The notes below the pieces were generated by a model, which worked only from the letters and a program-made list of their open reading frames with translations, did not search any database and was not told the origin of the DNA. From Streptomyces endophytica (GTDB lineage Bacteria > Actinomycetota > Actinomycetes > Streptomycetales > Streptomycetaceae), in assembly GCF_026153355.1 (NCBI RefSeq), contig NZ_CP110636.1, forward strand, positions 1,364,001 to 1,428,000: a stretch of DNA of 64,000 nucleotides, in the 5' to 3' direction. Positions 54,477 through 63,995 of this stretch are shown here, piece after piece (position 1 is the first letter of the stretch; each line of letters begins with the position of its first letter). Position numbers and translations under genes: made by a program.

Positions 54477-55470
54477 ATGACCTCGTCCTCGCCCACCCCG
54501 ATATCCGTTCCGACCCCGCGTTCCCCGGAGGACGTCTCCCCCGTCCTCGCGGAGGTCGTGCGCTCCGGTTTCGTCGAGGGCCGGCACCGCGGCTCGCTGG
54601 TGGTGCTGGCGGCGGACGGCAGCGTCGAGACGGCTCTGGGAGACGTGACGGCGCCGGTCTTCCCGCGTTCCACGAACAAGCCGATGCAGGCCGCGGCCGT
54701 CCTGCGCGCGGGGCTTGAGCTCTCCGGCGAGCGGCTGGCGTTGGCCGCCGCGAGCCACTCCGGCGAGTCCTTCCACCTCGATCTCGTCCGGACCATGCTG
54801 GCCGAGCACGGGCTCACCGCCGACCAGCTTCAGACGCCGCCCGACCTGCCGCTGGACCCGGAGGAGGCGGAGTCGTACCTCGCCGGGGGCCAGGTCCGCG
54901 ACCGGCTGGCCATGAACTGCTCGGGCAAGCACACCGCGATGCTCGCCGCCGGCGCGCAACGGCTGGCCGCTGGCGTCGTACCTGGACCCGGCGCATCCGC
55001 TGCAGCAGCTGGTGGCCGAGGCCGTGCGCGGCGCGAGCGGCGAGGACGTCGCACACGTCGGTACGGACGGCTGCGGTGCCCCGCTGCTCTCGCTCTCCCT
55101 GACGGGCCTGGCCCGCGCCTTCCGGCACTTCGTGCTGGCGGACCCGGGCACGCCCGAGCGGCAGGTGGCGGACGCGATGCGCGCCCACCCGGAGTACGTC
55201 GCCGGCACCCGCCGCCCCGACACCTGGCTGATGCGGGAACTGCCCGGCACGCTGTCCAAGATGGGCGCCGAGGCGGTGCAGGCGGTGGCCCTGCCGGACG
55301 GCCGGGCGCTGGCCTTCAAGATCGACGACGGTGCCGGGCGCGCGCTCGGCCCGGTCCTCGTCCGCACCCTCCGCCTGATGGGCGTCGACGCGCCGGTGCT
55401 GTCCCGTCTGGCGGAGGTCCCGCTGCTGGGCGGCGGGGTCCGGGTGGGCGAGATCCGCGCGGCGTTCTGA
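54477..55470 (+). CDS. L-asparaginase II family protein (one frameshift)
   Basis: About 330 residues of the thermolabile asparaginase II family (PF06089). ATG 54477 with GGAAGG upstream: MTSSSPTPISVPTPRSPEDV, then VVRSGFVEGRHRGSLVVLAA, FPRSTNKPMQAAAVLRAGLE, LALAAASHSGESFHLDLVRT and MNCSGKHTAMLAA. The frame changes near 54963 (two bases missing or one extra) and resumes WPLASYLDP-like then VAEAVRGASGEDVAHVGTDG CGAP, KMGAEAVQAVALPDGRALAF KIDDG. Releases ammonia and aspartate; family activity is mostly inferred. Confidence 0.85.
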
Positions 55471-55665
55471 CCCGGCCGCTGACGCCGACTCCCCCGGGGG
55501 TGGCGCCGGTGCGGGGTGCGCCGGCGCTGCCGGGAGGGCGGTGGCCTGCATAAAGTGGCGATGACGGTGCAGGAACCAAGTGCACGCAGGTACCGCACGG
55601 GTATCACGCACTCGTCCCGTACCGATCATGCACGTACCACTCACGACAGCAGGAGGCCGGCGACC

Positions 55666-56097
55666 ATGAGCGACGCGAATCCCCAGCCGCAGGGGCCCGA
55701 GTCGATCGAGCATGCGCATGACCCCGAGGTACTGCAGCTCGCGTCCAAGGTGTTCGACCTGGCGCGGCACGGAGACACCGACACCGTCGCCGCGTACGTG
55801 GACGCCGGCGTGCCCGCCAATCTGACGAACGACAAGGGCGACTCGCTCGTGATGCTGGCGGCGTACCACGGCCATCCGGCGACGGTGGAGGCGCTGCTGC
55901 AGCGCGACGCCGATCCCGACCGCCCCAACGACCGTGGCCAGACGCCGCTGGCCGGTGCGGTGTTCAAGGGCGACGACGAGGTCGTCAAGGTGCTGATGGC
56001 GCACGGGGCCGACCCGTCGGCGGGCGCGCCGTCGGCGATCGAGACGGCCCAGATGTTCCAGAAGACGGAGCTGCTGAAGCTGTTCGGCGTGGAGTGA
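55666..56097 (+). CDS. ankyrin repeat protein
   Basis: 143 residues from ATG 55666 (MSDANPQPQGPESIEHAHDP), AGGAGG nine bases upstream. Three ankyrin repeats: DLARHGDTDTVAAYVDAGVP, DSLVMLAAYHGHPATVEALL and TPLAGAVFKGDDEVVKVLMA (each with the TPL/LxxAA and G-x-x-x-x-V-x-x-L-L pattern). Likely a protein-interaction scaffold in the cytoplasm; in other bacteria such proteins sit beside catalase or asparaginase genes, as here (asparaginase directly upstream). Confidence 0.88.
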   Translation: MSDANPQPQGPESIEHAHDPEVLQLASKVFDLARHGDTDTVAAYVDAGVPANLTNDKGDSLVMLAAYHGHPATVEALLQRDADPDRPNDRGQTPLAGAVFKGDDEVVKVLMAHGADPSAGAPSAIETAQMFQKTELLKLFGVE

Positions 56098-56232
56098 TCG
56101 GGGTGGCGGGTGCGGGGTGATCGGCGTGGAGCGCGTGGAGTAATCGGCGTGGAGTGATCGGCGGGGTCCGTCCGGCCGGGCGGTGCTCCACGGCGGCGGG
56201 CGGTGCTCCGCGGCGACGGTCCCGGGGCGCGC

Positions 56233-56263
56233 TTGACCTCAAGTTCGATTGAGGTCCTAGCTT
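56233..56263 (+). promoter_or_regulatory. SoxR-type promoter with 19-bp spacer upstream of an FMN reductase gene
   Basis: -35 TTGACC (56233-56238) and -10 TAGCTT (56258-56263) are 19 bp apart, the over-long spacing typical of MerR-family-activated promoters. The spacer carries GACCTCAA-N6-TTGAGGTC (56235-56256), which matches the SoxR box CCTCAAG..CTTGAGG known in Streptomyces. The downstream gene is an NADPH-dependent FMN reductase, a class of known SoxR targets. Confidence 0.8.
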
Positions 56264-56324
56264 CGGATCCCGACGGCGAACCCCGCCGTCCACCGACCCC
56301 GGCCGTCCGCCACGGAGGATCCGC

Positions 56325-56891
56325 ATGTCCGAGCACACCTACCGCCTCGCAGTGATCGTCGCCAGCACCCGGGAGGGCCGGTTCGCGCCCGTCATCGCGA
56401 ACTGGTTCTCCCGGCAGGCGGAGACCCGCGCCCAGGTCGACCTCGATGTGATCGACCTGGCCGAGGTCCGCCCGTACGAGCTGCGCCACGGCAGCGAGCA
56501 GTACGAGACCTTCGCCAAGCGCGTGGAACAGGCGGACGCGTTCGTGGTGATCACCCCGGAGTACAACCACTCCTTCCCGGCCCCGCTCAAGCACGCCATC
56601 GACCTGCTGTTCCCGCAGTGGCAGGCCAAGCCGGTCGGCTTCGTCTCGTACGGCGGGATCTCCGGCGGGCTCCGCGCCGTCGAGCAACTGCGGCTGGTCT
56701 TCGCCGAGTTGCACGCGACGACGGTGCGCGAAACGGTGAGCTTCGCGCTGGCCGGCAACCTCTTCGACGACCAGGGCCGACTGCACGACCCGGCCCCCGC
56801 CGACAAGGCCGCCGACGCGCTGCTCCGCCAGCTGGAGTGGTGGGCCCTGGCCCTCCGCGAGGCCCGCACGGCACGCCCTTACGGGGGCTAA
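56325..56891 (+). CDS. NADPH-dependent FMN reductase, probable SoxR target
   Basis: 188 residues. Flavodoxin-like fold: VIVASTREGRFAPVIANWFS (FMN phosphate loop), then VVITPEYNHSFPAPLKHAID and VSYGGISGGLRAVEQLRLVF. Reduces FMN/quinones with NADPH. ATG 56325 follows GGAGGATCC. It lies 61 bp downstream of a clear SoxR-type promoter and resembles S. coelicolor SoxR-regulon member SCO2478 as I recall. Confidence 0.9.
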   Translation: MSEHTYRLAVIVASTREGRFAPVIANWFSRQAETRAQVDLDVIDLAEVRPYELRHGSEQYETFAKRVEQADAFVVITPEYNHSFPAPLKHAIDLLFPQWQAKPVGFVSYGGISGGLRAVEQLRLVFAELHATTVRETVSFALAGNLFDDQGRLHDPAPADKAADALLRQLEWWALALREARTARPYGG

Positions 56892-57042
56892 GGGGCTAGG
56901 GGGCTAGGGGAGCCAGGGGGCCCAGTCCGAGCCCCTACGGGGTCGTTACGCGGGAGGGCGCGCCTTTACGGGGTAGGGCGCGTGCCCATCGGAGCCGGGG
57001 CGCACCCTTACGGGCCCTGGGGCCGGACCGGCCGGAACGCCG

Positions 57043-57639
57043 CTACCCCGGCTCCCCCGACGGCCCGATCGTGCGGTCGACGAGTGCCGTGATCAGCCCG
57101 TCGGTCTCCTCGGCGGGCACCACGCCGGGCAGGGTGAGCTGCTCCAGCATCAGCCCGGTCATGGCGAGATACGTCAGCAGCACGGCGGTCCGGTCGCCCG
57201 GCAGCCCGCTCTCCAGGTGGAAGCCGATGTCGCCGTCGAGCGTCGCCCGCATGACCCGGGTCAACTCGGCCTGCAGCTCGGGGCGGCGGGTCGCCTCCAG
57301 GCGCAGCTCCAGCATCGCCAGATAGCCGGTGCGGTTCTCGGTCACCCGGCGGTTGATCCACCGCATCAGGTCGGCCACCAGCGCCCGGCTGCGCGGCGCC
57401 GCCATCACCTCGGCGACCTCGTCCGGGTCGGGCGCGATCCGCTGGTGGATCCGGCCGGTGACCTGGCCCAGCAGATCGTCCCTGTTGGAGAAGTAGTTGG
57501 ACGCGGTGCCACCGGGCACCCCCGCGGCCGCGTCGACGGCCCGGAAGGTGAGCCCGCGCGCACCGTCCCGCGCCAGCACCTCGATCGCGGCATCCACCAA
57601 CGCCGCTCGCCGCTCCGGATTACGCACCATCTCGAACAC
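57043..57639 (-). CDS. TetR-family transcriptional regulator
   Basis: 198 residues from ATG 57639 (MFEMVRNPERRAALVDAAIE). HTH at about 8-55 (FRAVDAAAGVPGGTASNYFS), then a helical ligand-binding domain with WINRRVTENRTGYLAMLELR. In-frame ATG three codons later is also possible. Divergent from the VOC gene at 57805, with palindromes in between that could be its operator. Confidence 0.88.
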   Translation of the reverse strand: MFEMVRNPERRAALVDAAIEVLARDGARGLTFRAVDAAAGVPGGTASNYFSNRDDLLGQVTGRIHQRIAPDPDEVAEVMAAPRSRALVADLMRWINRRVTENRTGYLAMLELRLEATRRPELQAELTRVMRATLDGDIGFHLESGLPGDRTAVLLTYLAMTGLMLEQLTLPGVVPAEETDGLITALVDRTIGPSGEPG

Positions 57640-57664
57640 CTCGGATATCTGGGATTCTCTGGAC

Positions 57665-57718
57665 GTTTTCGAAAACCTCTTGCAACCACTACAGTCAGAG
57701 TACTACAACTGGAGTTGT
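57665..57718. promoter_or_regulatory. putative TetR operators between the regulator and the VOC gene
   Basis: GTTTTCGAAAAC (57665-57676) is a perfect palindrome 26 bp upstream of the TetR start, and ACAACT-GG-AGTTGT (57705-57718) is a second one near the VOC side. One or both likely bind the divergent TetR protein. Confidence 0.5.
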
Positions 57719-57804
57719 TGCACCGGTGGTGGCCGTAACCGCCCTGACCCGGTGGCACCCCACCGCGCCGCCGGACCGCCCGGCCGCGCCCGGAGAGGAT
57801 CCTT

Positions 57805-58217
57805 ATGCGCTTCGCCAAGTTCGGCACCGCCCTGCTCACCGACGACGTCGCGGCCAGCACCCGCTTCTACGTCGACCACTTCGGCTTCCGGCCGCTCGTC
57901 GAGCTCGACTGGTACGCCAGCCTCCAGCACCCCCAACACCCCGACTGCGCCCTGGACTTCACCCTGCGCGGGCACGAGGCCATGCCTCCGGACTTCCGCC
58001 ATCAGAAGACCGCCGGCGCCCTCCTCGGCTTCATGGTGGAGGACGCCGCGGGCGAGGAGGCCGCCCTGCGTGCCAAGGGGGTCCCGATCGCCGTACCGCT
58101 GCGCGACGAGCCCTGGGGGCAGCGCCGCTTCAACGTCTGGGCCCGGAAGGCACCCTGATCGAGGTCCTCCAGACCATCGACCCGGACCCGGCGTGGATGG
58201 CCGCCCAGGGGCTGTGA
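57805..58217 (+). CDS. VOC/glyoxalase-fold protein (one frameshift)
   Basis: About 137 residues. ATG 57805 with GGAGAGGA upstream: MRFAKFGTALLTDDVAASTR then FYVDHFGFRPLVELDWYASL and GALLGFMVEDAAGEEAALRA. One G is missing near 58140 (TGGGGCCCGG expected, TGGGCCCGG seen); corrected it ends GPEGTLIEVLQTIDPDPAWM to 58217, the conserved DP-x-G/E-G-x-x-I-E/D VOC end. Probable dioxygenase, antibiotic-resistance or isomerase relative; function unknown. Probably controlled by the divergent TetR. Confidence 0.8.
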
Positions 58218-58377
58218 GGGCGCGCCGGCCGTCGCCCGCCAACCGCTCCCCGGCCCTGGATACTTGTTCCAGCGGGAAGGGCGCGTCAGAACGCACTGGA
58301 GCACACCACAGCGCGCGGAACGCGTCAGCACCCGCCAGAACTCGTCAGGACGCCATCAGGGGGAGCCGGGCCCGGTC

Positions 58378-58730
58378 ATGAGCGCACGCAACAAGCCGTA
58401 CGAATGCGGACTGGACGCCGCGGTGGACGTCATCGGCGGCAAATGGAAGGTGCTGCTGCTGTGGGCGCTGGCCGAACGCCCGCACCGGTTCGGCGAACTG
58501 CGCCGCGGCCTGCCGAAGATCACCGAGAAGGTGCTGACCCAGCAGCTGCGTGAGCTGGAAGCCGACGGCATCGTGCACCGCGAGACCTTCCCCCAGGTGC
58601 CGCCGAGGGTCGAGTACTCCCTCACCGAGGCCGGCCGCTCCCTCAACGAAGCGCTGGCCCCCTCGGCGCCTGGGGCACGGCCCACATGTCCCACCTGGAG
58701 GCCACGTACGACCAACGGCACCCGGGGTAG
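58378..58730 (+). CDS. HxlR-family transcriptional regulator (one frameshift)
   Basis: About 117 residues. ATG 58378 (MSARNKPYECGLDAAVDVIG), with the HxlR hallmarks GGKWKVLLLWALAERPHRFG, ELRRGLPKITEKVLTQQLRE and EYSLTEAGRSLNEALAP. The single Cys near residue 10 is the redox/aldehyde-sensing Cys of many HxlR proteins. One C is missing near 58665; corrected, the protein ends HMSHLEATYDQRHPG at TAG 58728-58730. No divergent partner; target unknown. Confidence 0.85.
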
Positions 58731-58742
58731 CGGGGGCGGGAG

Positions 58743-59575
58743 TCACGCCTCCCGCACCGCCGTGGCGATGTGCACCCGCATCGCGCACGGGATCCGGCCG
58801 TCCGGCAGTGCCAGGGCCGCCGCCTCCCGCGCGAAGCGGACCCGCAGTTCCGCGGCGACGGCGGGGTCGAGCGGCCCCAGGTCGTAGATGCCGCCCACGG
58901 TCGCCCAGACGCGCTCCGGCGGTCCGGTCAGATCGATCCGTACGGTCTCCCAGCGCACGGGCCCGAATCCGGCCGGGCCGAACACCGCGTCGAACCCCTC
59001 GCGGCTCCGCAATCGCCGGTCGCCGAGCGAGGGAATCCGCTGGTCGGCGGGTGCGGCCTGGAACAGCGGCCGGGCCACGCGCAGGAACGCCGCATACGCC
59101 TCGTCCCCGGCCGCGCCGCCGCCCACGGCGACCGCCAGCGTGCCGCCGGGCGCCAGCACCCGGGCCACCTCGGCCGCGACCTGCTCGGCGTCACCCATCA
59201 GCATCAGCGCCATATGGGACACACAACCGTCGAACCGGCCGTCCTCGAAGGGAGTTGCTGGGCGCGTCCGGTCCGCAGATCGGCCCGGGCGAGACCGGGG
59301 CGGCGGCGGGCCAGCGCCAACTCCTCGGCGGAGAGGTCGAGTCCGGACAGCGCCCGGCCGCGCCGCCGCCCCCGCTCGGCGAGGAGTTCGAGCAACAGCC
59401 CGTCACCACAACCGAGATCCAGCACCCGGTCGCAGGCCGCCACCCGGTCCCGGAGGATCTCGTAGCTCGACCGCCCGTCCTCGGCCCGTCCGTGCGCCAT
59501 CGTCCGTACGGTCACCGCGGGGTGCGCCGCGTGGAACGCCCGCAAAAACGCTTCCTGCTCCCGAACCGTCGCCAT
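58743..59575 (-). CDS. class I SAM-dependent methyltransferase (one frameshift)
   Basis: About 277 residues. ATG 59575 (MATVREQEAFLRAFHAAHPA), motif I RVLDLGCGDGLLLELLAERG, then GLDLSAEELALARRRPGLAR (motif II) and, after a missing T near 59245 (CCTTTCGAG expected), the frame of MSHMALMLMGDAEQVAAEVA, RVLAPGGTLAVAVGGG (motif IV/post I) down to MRVHIATAVREA at 58743. Acceptor unknown; resembles UbiE-like small-molecule methyltransferases. Confidence 0.82.
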
Positions 59576-59654
59576 CCCCCGATCGTAGACACGACTTCGG
59601 GGGGCGGGCGGGGCGATGCGGGGAGCGGGGCGGGGCGGCCGGCTGCGGGGTGGC

Positions 59655-60071
59655 CTACCCCCCGTCGCCTTCGGGCCCCTCCTGCAACGACCAGCCGTTG
59701 CCGTCGGGATCGGTGAAGTAGACGAACGAGTTCCACGCCCCGCCGGGCCCGTCGGCCAGCGCGCCGTCCTCGACGTGCTGCACGGGGCTCGCCGCCACCC
59801 CCCGCTCGACCAACTGCGCCCGGGCCGCGGCCACATCGGACACCACCAGCTGAAGCCCCTGCACGGAACCGGGCGGCACCTCGGTGACCCCCGTGCCCGC
59901 CCCGATGACGATCGAGCACTCCGAGCCGGGCGGGGTCAGCTGCACGATGCGCGCCTGGCCGCCGACCGAGACGTCGTGGTCGACGTCGAAGCCCAGCTGC
60001 TCGCTGTAGAAGCGCTTGGCCCGCTCCACATCGGCCACCGGAACCGGCACCAGTTCGAGCTTCCAGTCCAT
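59655..60071 (-). CDS. VOC/glyoxalase-fold protein
   Basis: 138 residues from ATG 60071 (MDWKLELVPVPVADVERAKR), intact. VOC motifs FYSEQLGFDVDHDVSVGGQA, VQLTPPGSECSIVIGAG and WNSFVYFTDPDGNGWSLQEG. Common lactoylglutathione-lyase-like family with unknown substrate. No Glu/His metal set can be assigned confidently. Confidence 0.87.
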   Translation of the reverse strand: MDWKLELVPVPVADVERAKRFYSEQLGFDVDHDVSVGGQARIVQLTPPGSECSIVIGAGTGVTEVPPGSVQGLQLVVSDVAAARAQLVERGVAASPVQHVEDGALADGPGGAWNSFVYFTDPDGNGWSLQEGPEGDGG

Positions 60072-60393
60072 GACACGCCGCCCTTCCGTACGACGACGGC
60101 AAGAAACCCGCACCAGAGCGCCCCGGCAGCACCGCACTCCGCGCTCCGCAACGACGGGACCCCGCCGCGATGACGAGAGCTGACGAGAGCTGACCAGACC
60201 CACCGCGCCGCACGAAGTCCACCGCGAGGAGCCCGAAGCGAAAACTCTGCCGCAAGCAATCCGCGAGCAATCCGCTGCGAGCGATCCGCTGCAAGAAGTC
60301 TAAGGAGCGTTCGGCGGTCATGCGCGGCGCGCGGCCAGGCAGGGATGACGAGGTGCGGACGACCAGGCAAGGAAGACACGGCAAGGAAGACCA

Positions 60394-60449
60394 GGCACGG
60401 ACGGCGTGGCACGGACGGCGTGGCACGGACGGCGTGGCACGGACGGCGA
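60394..60449. repeat. 14-bp tandem repeat, four copies, in the 60072-60532 gap
   Basis: Unit GGCACGGACGGCGT repeated at 60394, 60408, 60422 and 60436, the last with one change. Flanked by shorter GGAAGACCAGGC repeats. The 461-bp gap 60072-60532 holds no gene I can support, only this array and the TetR promoter at its end. Confidence 0.85.
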
Positions 60450-60496
60450 GGCGGAAGACCAGGCGTGGCCGGGAGACCGGCGAGGAGAACGAGCGA

Positions 60497-60526
60497 TTGA
60501 CGGAGTGAGCACTCACTCCGTACCAT
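60497..60526 (+). promoter_or_regulatory. autoregulated TetR promoter with operator between -35 and -10
   Basis: -35 TTGACG (60497-60502) and -10 TACCAT (60521-60526), 18-bp spacing. ACGGAGTGAG-CA-CTCACTCCGT (60500-60521) is a perfect 10+2+10 palindrome lying across the core promoter. Transcription would start at or next to the ATG 60533, i.e. a leaderless mRNA. Repressor binding here would block RNA polymerase. Confidence 0.82.
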
Positions 60527-60532
60527 GGGAGC

Positions 60533-61195
60533 ATGACCCCACAACCTGCACGCCGGCGCGCACCCGGCATGAGTGTGGAACAGCGCCGGGCCATGATCGT
60601 GGCCGCCGCGCTGCCGTTGGTGGCGGAGTACGGCGCGGCCGTCACCACCAGCCAGATCGCCCGCGCGGCGGGCATCGGCGAGGCCACGATCTTCCGGGCC
60701 TTCAAGGACAAGGACGAGGTGCTGGACGCCTGCGTCCGCGAGGCGGTCAGCACGGACCACGTCCTGCGCGAACTGGCCTCGGTCTCCCTGGACGAGCCGC
60801 TCGCCGCCCGGCTGACGGAAGCGGCCGAGGCGCTGCGCGCCCATATGGAGCGGATCGGTACGGTCGTCGGCTCCCTGCACGCCTCCGGCCACCTCCGCGG
60901 CCGCGGCCGCGAGCCCGGCCCCGTCACCCCGGAGGCCGGGGCCAAGACGGACGGACCGCCGGAGGACCCCCGGGCCCGGTCCGCCGCCGCGCTACGTCAA
61001 GCCGTCACCGAACTGATCGAGCCGGACCGGGACGCCTTCCGACTGGCCCCCGAGAAGGTCGCCGGCGCCTTCCTGGGCCTCCTCTTCACCCGCCTCCCCA
61101 CCCCGGTCTCCGAGGCCGATGCCCCCCTCACCAGCGAGGAACTCATCGCCGTCCTCCTCCACGGCACCCTCACCCACCCCGGCAACGACACGTAG
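60533..61195 (+). CDS. TetR-family transcriptional regulator, autorepressor
   Basis: 220 residues, ATG 60533 (MTPQPARRRAPGMSVEQRRA). HTH at about 17-63 with TTSQIARAAGIGEATIFRAF, then a helical domain with LRAHMERIGTVVGSLHASGH and a C-terminal EKVAGAFLGLLFTRLP. Its own promoter contains a perfect palindromic operator. Effector and other targets unknown; next genes are a VOC protein and an aldo/keto reductase on the other strand. Confidence 0.9.
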   Translation: MTPQPARRRAPGMSVEQRRAMIVAAALPLVAEYGAAVTTSQIARAAGIGEATIFRAFKDKDEVLDACVREAVSTDHVLRELASVSLDEPLAARLTEAAEALRAHMERIGTVVGSLHASGHLRGRGREPGPVTPEAGAKTDGPPEDPRARSAAALRQAVTELIEPDRDAFRLAPEKVAGAFLGLLFTRLPTPVSEADAPLTSEELIAVLLHGTLTHPGNDT

Positions 61196-61604
61196 GACCA
61201 CCCGCGGCCAACGCCCCCACTCCGCCCCTCAGGCAACGCACCGCCGCCGGCCGTCCGCCGCCCACGCCGCACCACCGCGCACCGGCGACAACAACAACCC
61301 GCGGACCGCGCAGCACCCTCGAACCCGCTCCGCACGCCGGCCACGAGGCGTTCCGCCCCACCGGCGGCCAACGGCCGTTCCCGCAGCGACGCATCCCCAC
61401 CGCCTCGCAAGCCCCGGCCGCAGCCCCGGCCGCAGCCCCGGCCGCAGCCCGGCGATGCGCGATGGACCGCCGCCCGACCCCGGCGACAACGCACCAGCGC
61501 TCCCGGCAACGACATCCCATCCCCTTGCCCGGGGAACGACGAACGATCGCACCCACCAGCCACGAGTGGCCGTGCCCGTCCGCCCCGACCCTCAGGAGTC
61601 CTCC
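61196..61604. repeat. 409-bp gap with 12-bp tandem repeat at 61411-61453
   Basis: The unit GCCCCGGCCGCA occurs three times in perfect tandem from 61411, followed by a partial copy. Nothing else recognisable lies between the TetR stop and the VOC start; no open frame has family motifs. Confidence 0.6.
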
Positions 61605-61978
61605 ATGCCCGTGACCCTCAACCACACGATCGTCCCGGCCGTCGACCACTGTGCCGCTGCGCGGTTCTTTGCGCAGGTCATGGGGCTGACGGAGCTTCCG
61701 CCGGCCGGTCGGCTGGGGCATTTTGCGCCGGTTCGGGTCAACGAGACGCTCACCCTCGACTTCATGACCGTGCCGGACGCCGAAGGCCACCATCTCGCCT
61801 TCGACGTGGACCCCGAGACCTTCGACGGGATCCTCTCCCGCATCGAGGCGGCCGGCATCCCCTACGGCAACGACCCCGCGCCCCGGACAACGGCCGCATC
61901 GACCACCCGCTGTGCCCCCGCGGCCTGTTCTTCACCGACGACTCCGGCAACCTCTACGAGGTGATGTCGCCCGCGTAG
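61605..61978 (+). CDS. VOC/glyoxalase-fold protein (one frameshift)
   Basis: About 125 residues. ATG 61605 with AGGAG seven bases upstream: MPVTLNHTIVPAVDHCAAAR, FFAQVMGLTELPPAGRLGHF, LDFMTVPDAEGHHLAFDVDP. Near 61878 one G is missing (CCCCGGCGCC expected); corrected it continues DNGRIDHPLCPRGLFFTDDS to GNLYEVMSPA and TAG 61976-61978. Conserved His near residue 7 and Glu near the end fit VOC metal ligands. Substrate unknown. Confidence 0.82.
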
Positions 61979-62023
61979 CCGGCCCGGGAGGGCCAGCCGG
62001 CCGGGGTGGCCGGCCCCGGCCGG

Positions 62024-63016
<993 letters not shown>

Positions 63017-63078
63017 AGTGCTGGTACCTCCTGGACGGGCCGGCGGGCCGGCGGGCCGTGTGATCAATCCCGTTCTGG

Positions 63079-63109
63079 ACGGTAGGAGTTGGAGTGCGCT
63101 CCAAGTCAA
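63079..63109 (-). promoter_or_regulatory. MerR-type promoter upstream of the aldo/keto reductase
   Basis: On the minus strand: -35 TTGACT (63109-63104), 19-bp spacer, -10 TACCGT (63084-63079). The spacer holds TTGGAG-TGCG-CTCCAA (63089-63104). Overlong spacing plus a centred palindrome is the hallmark of activation by MerR-family twisting. Confidence 0.82.
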
Positions 63110-63152
63110 CACGGCGCGGTGCGGGACCGGTCCCGGCCTCGGCCTCCGCTCG

Positions 63153-63479
63153 TCAGCCCATGCCCTCGGCTATCGCCCGCAGGGCCTGGCAGTGGGCGGC
63201 GAACGCGCTGCGGCCGTCGGAGGTCAGGGCGAGCCAGGTGCGCGGGCGCTTGCCGACGTAGCCCTTGGTGACGGCGACGTAGCCGGCCTTCTCCAGGGTG
63301 GAGACCTGGCGCGAGAGGACCGAGTCGCTCACCTCGACGGTATCGCGGACGAAGGCGAACTCGGCCTTGTCGGCGGCCGCCAGGGTCGCCACGATGGAGA
63401 AGCGGACGGGCGCGTGGATGACCTCGTCGAGCCCGTGCCGCGGATGAGCCCCCTGGGGCAACTGCCGCGAGCTGCTCAC
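63153..63479 (-). CDS. winged-helix transcriptional regulator (MarR/ArsR-like)
   Basis: 108 residues from GTG 63479 ([20 protein letters not shown]). wHTH of the type with motif [40 protein letters not shown] and [20 protein letters not shown] (helix-turn-helix followed by a basic wing). The GTG overlaps the stop of the preceding membrane-protein gene (GTGA, 63476-63479), so both are coupled. Likely regulates its own operon through the repeats at 63966-63995. Confidence 0.87.
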   Translation of the reverse strand: MSSSRQLPQGAHPRHGLDEVIHAPVRFSIVATLAAADKAEFAFVRDTVEVSDSVLSRQVSTLEKAGYVAVTKGYVGKRPRTWLALTSDGRSAFAAHCQALRAIAEGMG

Positions 63480-63901
63480 CGGCGGGCCTCCGCGTAGCCG
63501 CCTATCAGCCCCGGAAGGGCCACCAGGACCGCTCCGGCCACCCACCACGCCGTGACTCCCTGGAACCAGATGAAGCCGGGCACCTGCACCGCGTTGTAGA
63601 GCAAACCCCAGGCGATGATCAGGCCGGCGTGCCAGCGGCCGAAGCCGCGCCGGGCGACCCGCTGCCGGGCGGCGTAGACCGACAGTCCGCCCACGGTGGC
63701 GCACCAGAGGATGCTGCTGAGCGCCACTCCGTACGGCTGTCCCAGCAATCCGAGGGCCAGCACCATCACCCCGGACCCGCAGCCGAAGATCACCTGGTAG
63801 CGGACGGACCACTTCGTGCTCGCCCGGACCGTACTGCCCAACTCCTGTGCGCGGGCCAGCGCGGCCGCCGCGTCCTCGGATGCGTATGCCTGCTCGGGCA
63901 T
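63476..63901 (-). CDS. integral membrane protein, four TM helices
   Basis: 141 residues from ATG 63901 (MPEQAYASEDAAAALARAQE); chosen over an in-frame ATG eight codons earlier because GGGGGG/AGGGGG precedes 63901 at normal distance. Hydrophobic helices at about 40-60, 62-80, 95-115 and 118-138. Coupled to the winged-helix regulator gene, a frequent actinobacterial pairing of unknown role. Confidence 0.82.
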   Translation of the reverse strand: MPEQAYASEDAAAALARAQELGSTVRASTKWSVRYQVIFGCGSGVMVLALGLLGQPYGVALSSILWCATVGGLSVYAARQRVARRGFGRWHAGLIIAWGLLYNAVQVPGFIWFQGVTAWWVAGAVLVALPGLIGGYAEARR

Positions 63902-63965
63902 ATCAGTCCCCCCCTGACGTTCCATCGGTTCGGCTCCCCCGCCGAACCCGTGCTTTCAGCATGCC

Positions 63966-63995
63966 AAGTACTTTCCACTTCGACAAGTACTTTCC
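63966..63995 (-). promoter_or_regulatory. direct-repeat operator in the promoter of the membrane protein-regulator operon
   Basis: AAGTACTTTCC occurs at 63966-63976 and again at 63985-63995 (19-bp spacing), each centred on the palindrome AAGTACTT. It lies about 65-94 bp upstream of the operon at the edge of the window. Likely binding sites for the winged-helix regulator; the distal side of this promoter is beyond the window. Confidence 0.6.

Noticed and set aside
60394..60449. CRISPR-like or coding repeat
   Set aside because: Units are contiguous 14-mers without spacers and lie in no supported gene; simple tandem repeat.
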